A DNA stretch of 40,160 bases, from positions 1 through 40,160 of the forward strand of contig JAAVZD010000012.1 in the NCBI GenBank assembly GCA_022791475.1, given 5' to 3'. A program made the position numbers and the translations under genes. The notes under the pieces are model-generated. The model had not been told where the DNA came from, made no database searches, and saw only the letters and a list, made by a program, of their open reading frames with translations. Shown one piece after another: positions 36,700 through 40,160 of the stretch. This DNA is from Clostridia bacterium (GTDB lineage: Bacteria > Bacillota_A > Clostridia > TANB77 > CAG-508). Positions within the stretch are counted from its first letter, which is position 1; each line of letters opens with the position of its first letter.

Positions 36700-36728
36700 C
36701 TTATATAAGAATATATGATTTTGTTCAA
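36700..36728 (-). promoter_or_regulatory. Promoter of agrB-agrD
   Basis: On the minus strand TTGAAC (36728-36723), a 17-base spacer and TATAAG (36705-36700), about 30 bases before agrB. Its imperfect boxes would suit activation by AgrA, which is inference. Confidence 0.55.
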
Positions 36729-36760
36729 TATTTATTTTTTACTTATGAAAAGAAATAAAA

Positions 36761-36796
36761 CATATATGAAAATATAAAATTACATTTTCATATATG
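36761..36796. terminator. Terminator after the RluA-type gene
   Basis: CATATATGAAAAT (36761-36773) and ATTTTCATATATG (36784-36796) form a perfect 13-pair stem flanked by A and T runs on both sides. Confidence 0.8.
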
Positions 36797-36825
36797 TTTT
36801 TTATAGTTTTATAAAATATACATAA

Positions 36826-37515
36826 TTAAAGTTCTTGTATTCCTTCTAAAATCTTCCATGTTCCAGTTATTTTTGGTAATACTTTAAATGTCATTCTTTC
36901 CTTTGTAATTGGATGTAAAATACTAAGTTCATATGCCCATAAAGCTATTTGCTTTCCATGACCTCTTCCGCCGTATTTTTGGTCTCCATATATACTGTGG
37001 TTTCTACTAGATAGTTGTACTCTTATTTGGTGGTGCCTTCCTGTATGTAAGTCTATTTTTAATACAGATAAGTCTATTTCACTATTATATTTTAATACTT
37101 CATATTCTAAACTAGCTAATTTTGAATTTTTAGTTCCTTCTTTTACTACTTTACTCATATTAGCTTTTTCATTTTTTAAAAGATAGTCTTCTAGTATTCC
37201 TTTTTTTTCTTTTATTTTTCCATTTACAACTACTAAATATTTCTTTTTGAAATCTTTAACTCTTACTTGCTCACTAAGCCTTGATGCCGCTTTAGATGTT
37301 TTTGCAAATACCATTACCCCTCCAACTGGCCTATCTAATCTGTGAACTAAGCCTAGGTATACATCTCCAGGTTTATTATATTTTTCTTTTATATATTGTT
37401 TTATTAATGTAAGCATATCTATATCGCCTGTCTTATCCCCTTGTGATGGAATATTTACAGGCTTTTCTACTACTATTATATGGTTATCTTCATAAATTAT
37501 ATTTAAATCTTGCAT
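36826..37515 (-). CDS. RluA-family RNA pseudouridine synthase
   Basis: A 229-residue synthase with the RluA motif GLVHRLDRPVGGVMVFAKT, in which Asp61 is the catalytic Asp, and the closing HQIRVQLSSRNHSIYGDQKYG motif. There is no S4 domain, so it is the short RluA/RluC-like form and not RluD proper. It converts a uridine in rRNA or tRNA to pseudouridine; the target cannot be told from sequence. It follows the SAM methyltransferase on the same strand. Confidence 0.9.
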   Translation of the reverse strand: MQDLNIIYEDNHIIVVEKPVNIPSQGDKTGDIDMLTLIKQYIKEKYNKPGDVYLGLVHRLDRPVGGVMVFAKTSKAASRLSEQVRVKDFKKKYLVVVNGKIKEKKGILEDYLLKNEKANMSKVVKEGTKNSKLASLEYEVLKYNSEIDLSVLKIDLHTGRHHQIRVQLSSRNHSIYGDQKYGGRGHGKQIALWAYELSILHPITKERMTFKVLPKITGTWKILEGIQEL

Positions 37516-37582
37516 TTTATTTCTCCATTAATATGATACAAAAGGGGCAGATGACGCATAAGAAAATGTCCCCAATACGTCA

Positions 37583-38449
37583 TTAATTGTTCTCCCAACG
37601 TCCGAATATTCCGCATGGTAATATTAGTTTTGAGTTTGTCATTGGAAGTCCTATTTCTCCACTTGTTACTTTTCCTTTATATTTCTTTTCTATATTTAAG
37701 TTTAATATGTTTTCTAGTACTGTGTTTGATATTCCTGTTGTGTATGAATTTATTAAGAAGAATAGTGGATTATCTGATAGTACTTTTGAGCATAATTCTA
37801 CTAAATCACATATGTTGTCTTCAAACTTCCATACCTCTCCGTTTGTTCCTCTTCCATATGAAGGTGGGTCCATTATTATTGCATCATATTTGTTGCCTCT
37901 TCTTATCTCTCTATTTACAAATTTTACTACGTCATCTACTATGTACCTTACTGGTCTATCTTGCAGACCTGATGAAGCTATATTTTCTTTTGCCCAAGTT
38001 ACCATTCCTTTTGAGCTATCTACATGGCATACTTCTGCTCCTGCATAGCTGCAAGCTACTGTTGCTCCCCCTGTGTACGCAAATAAATTTAGTACTTTTA
38101 TTTCTCTTTTTGCGTTTTTTATTTTTTCTATCATCCAATCCCAATTTGCAGCTTGCTCTGGAAATAACCCTGTATGTTTAAAGCCCATTGGCTTTATATT
38201 AAATGTTAAGTTTTTATAATTCACTTTCCAGTTATTTGGAACTTTCTTTTTATATTCCCAACTTCCGCCTCCTGTACTACTTCTATTATATTTTGCATTT
38301 ACATCATTCCATTTTTTAGGAAAACTTTTATTCTTCCATATTATTTGTGGGTCTGGACGAACTAAAATTATATCCTTCCATCTTTCTAGCTTTTCTCCAT
38401 TTGCCATATCTATTATTTCATAATCTTTCCAATTATTTGCTATTATCAT
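37583..38449 (-). CDS. Class I SAM-dependent methyltransferase (RlmI/RlmK-like)
   Basis: A 288-residue methyltransferase with a SAM-binding glycine motif (VLNLFAYTGGATVACSYAGA), an acidic loop (CHVDSSKGMVTWAKEN), and motif IV DPPSYGRG. The DPPSYGRG box and flanking sequence resemble the rRNA cytosine methyltransferase group (RlmI, RlmK), but it lacks the N-terminal PUA domain. The substrate is unknown, probably rRNA. It has a promoter at 38518-38546 and is followed by the RluA-type gene, so the two may form an RNA-modification operon. Confidence 0.85.
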   Translation of the reverse strand: MIIANNWKDYEIIDMANGEKLERWKDIILVRPDPQIIWKNKSFPKKWNDVNAKYNRSSTGGGSWEYKKKVPNNWKVNYKNLTFNIKPMGFKHTGLFPEQAANWDWMIEKIKNAKREIKVLNLFAYTGGATVACSYAGAEVCHVDSSKGMVTWAKENIASSGLQDRPVRYIVDDVVKFVNREIRRGNKYDAIIMDPPSYGRGTNGEVWKFEDNICDLVELCSKVLSDNPLFFLINSYTTGISNTVLENILNLNIEKKYKGKVTSGEIGLPMTNSKLILPCGIFGRWENN

Positions 38450-38517
38450 AAATTATATCATTCCTTTCTTTGAGTATAAATCTAATTGTTCTACCTAATT
38501 TTATTTTTACAAATAAA

Positions 38518-38546
38518 ATTATATCAAATTTTCAATCATATTTCAA
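38518..38546 (-). promoter_or_regulatory. Promoter of the methyltransferase gene
   Basis: On the minus strand TTGAAA (38546-38541), a 17-base spacer ending in TGA, and TATAAT (38523-38518). Confidence 0.7.
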
Positions 38547-38575
38547 CGATTGTTAGTTTATTTATAAGATAATTC

Positions 38576-38618
38576 AAAAGGTGTAATAAAGTATTATTTA
38601 ACTTCATTACACCTTTTT
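38576..38618. terminator. Terminator after the GLUG-repeat gene
   Basis: AAAAGGTGTAAT and ATTACACCTTTTT pair over 12 bases with an inner AAGT/ACTT extension, a few bases beyond the stop at 38624. Confidence 0.8.
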
Positions 38619-38623
38619 GCTCT

Positions 38624-40160
38624 TTATTCTTCTCCAACTTGCCATTTTAATATTGGATATCCATTATTTATATTTGTTTCATCATCTTTCCATACTTCAC
38701 CAGTTATTCCACTATTTGCCCTATAATCATTAAATATATTGGCTAAACTTTTTATTTTTTCTTGAGTTGATCCTGCTGATTCTACAAGTCCATATGATGT
38801 ATTGTTCAAACCACAACCAAATGACACTCCACCTTTGTTTAGGTAATATAAATAATTTAAGATTCCATTATTTTCTCCTACTACTCCACCTGCATATTGT
38901 GGACATGTTATTTTCCCAATACTATAAGAAGTTTCAAGTTCTTTATTTCCTGAAGCAATTTTTCCTATTAATCCACCTGCATAACCAGAAGTTGCATTTA
39001 TATTTCCTGTATTATAGCAGTTACCTATATATCCATATTTGTTATCTTCATTTTCTATACTTCCCGCAATTCCTCCTACATAACTTTCTCCATTTATAGT
39101 TCCTGCATTATAACACTGACCTATATTTATTTTTGTCATCCCTTCTCCTAATATTCCACCTACATAACCTACCCCAGTAATCGTAGCTTCTGAAGTATTT
39201 TTGCACTTTTTAATAATTGTCTGTATATCCTCTGAAATATTTACACTCGTAATATTTCCATTGCTAACCCCACAAATTCCACCAATAGCATAACTATACT
39301 CTTCTGTGGCACTTATGTTTCCACTATTAATGCATTTTTCTACTCTATTCAAGTTATTTCCTACTATTCCTCCTGCTGGACTTACTAAAGAAATTACATT
39401 AGCTTTATTAGTTACATTTTCTATAATTCCTTCATTTCTTCCTACTACTCCTCCCATCGCAGCCTCAGCATATTCAGTACGTTCCACATGACCTGTAACA
39501 GTTAAATTTTCAACTTTACCAGTATAAGCTAACTTTCCAAATAAACCAATTGGATATTCTTCATTATTGTTAATATATAAATTATTTATTGCATTATTAT
39601 CTCCGTCATAAGTTCCATAAAAAAATGTCCCAAAACCTATTGGTATCCATGTTCCTAACTCACTACTACATACTTCTGCCAAATTAATATTTTTTAATTG
39701 TTTTATTGTTTTTCCTTCATATGTTAAACCACTATTTACTTTATCTCTAAATTCTACTAATTCTTCTGGTGTTCTTATTGTTTCTTGTGATTTTTCTATT
39801 ATTGTTCTTGTAATTGCTTTTCCTTCTTTGGTTGTTATTATTGCTTTATATTCTTTATCAAACTCTACTGTCATATCTTTTTGTATTTTTGTATTCTTTG
39901 TTTCTAATTCTAATGTAGTTTTATCTGGATTTTCTATTATTACATTTTCAAGTTCTTTATCACTCTCTATTGTTACTAATATTTGTGCTTCATATTTTCC
40001 ATTTGCATTTTTACCTAAATATCTTTTTACTTCTTTTGTTACCTTTATATTGCTTTCCCCGTTTTCTGTTAGTATTTTTAAGTTTTCTCTATCTATTGTA
40101 AAATTATAGTTATCTACTGTTACTATGTCTCCATTTACTTCTATTCCAGCTTCTTCTAAC
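38624..40160 (-). CDS. GLUG-repeat surface protein, N-terminus outside the window
   Basis: 512 residues are visible. The frame stays open to the window edge, so the start lies beyond it (the Met at 39874 is internal). The first 90 residues form a beta-rich domain (VDNYNFTIDRENLKIL; AQILVTIESDKELENVIIEN). A region starting GTWIPIGFGTFFYGTYDG leads into GLUG-type repeats: MGGVVGRNEGIIENV, AGGIVGNNLNRVEKC, IGGICGVSNGNI, VGGILGEGMTKINIG, VGGIAGSIENE, AGGLIGKIAS, AGGVVGENNGIL. GLUG repeats form beta-helix-like stalks in secreted adhesins. There is no sorting signal in the C-terminus (YPILKWQVGEE), so anchoring is not shown. Confidence 0.85.
   Translation of the reverse strand, partial: LEEAGIEVNGDIVTVDNYNFTIDRENLKILTENGESNIKVTKEVKRYLGKNANGKYEAQILVTIESDKELENVIIENPDKTTLELETKNTKIQKDMTVEFDKEYKAIITTKEGKAITRTIIEKSQETIRTPEELVEFRDKVNSGLTYEGKTIKQLKNINLAEVCSSELGTWIPIGFGTFFYGTYDGDNNAINNLYINNNEEYPIGLFGKLAYTGKVENLTVTGHVERTEYAEAAMGGVVGRNEGIIENVTNKANVISLVSPAGGIVGNNLNRVEKCINSGNISATEEYSYAIGGICGVSNGNITSVNISEDIQTIIKKCKNTSEATITGVGYVGGILGEGMTKINIGQCYNAGTINGESYVGGIAGSIENEDNKYGYIGNCYNTGNINATSGYAGGLIGKIASGNKELETSYSIGKITCPQYAGGVVGENNGILNYLYYLNKGGVSFGCGLNNTSYGLVESAGSTQEKIKSLANIFNDYRANSGITGEVWKDDETNINNGYPILKWQVGEE

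Noticed and set aside
1..40160. CRISPR arrays, tRNA, rRNA and complete insertion sequences
   Set aside because: I saw no regularly spaced repeats, no tRNA-like clover sequences, no rRNA, and no transposase. The repeats present are short palindromes only.

Overview
The window comes from a very AT-rich, low-GC Gram-positive bacterium, most likely an uncultured gut Clostridia. The evidence is the sporulation-linked genes (yqfC, yqfD, pdaA, ricT), walRK, trmFO, an agr peptide-signalling locus, strong AGGAGG ribosome sites, and near-consensus TTGACA-17-TATAAT promoters. Almost everything lies on the minus strand. Only agrA, agrC and one very small peptide gene are on the plus strand.

Layout, low to high coordinates: the 5' end of fusA, then rpsG and rpsL (1-1541); a lysine-rich unknown (1683-2771); trmFO and a small charged protein (2898-4610); a compact candidate type I toxin-antitoxin cassette (4703-4967); a SNF2-type helicase (4992-8319); topA, a ParE-like toxin, a 2[4Fe-4S] ferredoxin, ricT, holB and lepB (8523-13835); walK and walR (13902-16314); an unknown membrane-anchored protein (16454-17380); a giant cyclic beta-glucan synthase (17449-25838); recO-yqzL-era (25945-27867); a DUF3048 lipoprotein-like protein; ybeY, an unknown gene, yqfD, yqfC and pdaA (29169-33371); an agr quorum-sensing locus with agrA-agrC converging on agrB-agrD (33743-36670); an RluA-type pseudouridine synthase, a SAM methyltransferase, and a GLUG-repeat surface protein cut by the window end.

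The most striking feature is recoding. Three genes (SNF2 helicase, holB, glucan synthase) look broken by frameshifts, four in all. Every one sits exactly on an in-frame CGG codon and is repaired by a +1 shift that skips its C and reads the next GGN. Reading all genes by eye (about 12,000 codons), I found only one other in-frame CGG. It is three codons from the frameshifted end of walR, where the same shift gives a normal-length response regulator. No intact gene uses CGG internally. With the shifts applied, the glucan synthase becomes about 2,795 residues (the family's usual size), and a conserved Gly of its GH94 domain falls on the shifted GGA. CGG therefore behaves as a +1 frameshift (or CGGN four-base) codon here. 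I know of no description of this in bacteria.

The second candidate system is at 4703-4967: a 21-residue membrane peptide gene and a convergent antisense RNA share a bidirectional terminator. A 13-base direct repeat would let the RNA pair with the toxin's first codons. This is the architecture of the Fst/par type I systems, with an unrelated peptide.

Several palindromic repeat families are scattered through the window. One (ending CCCCTACA) is found six times, twice inside the glucan synthase reading frame.
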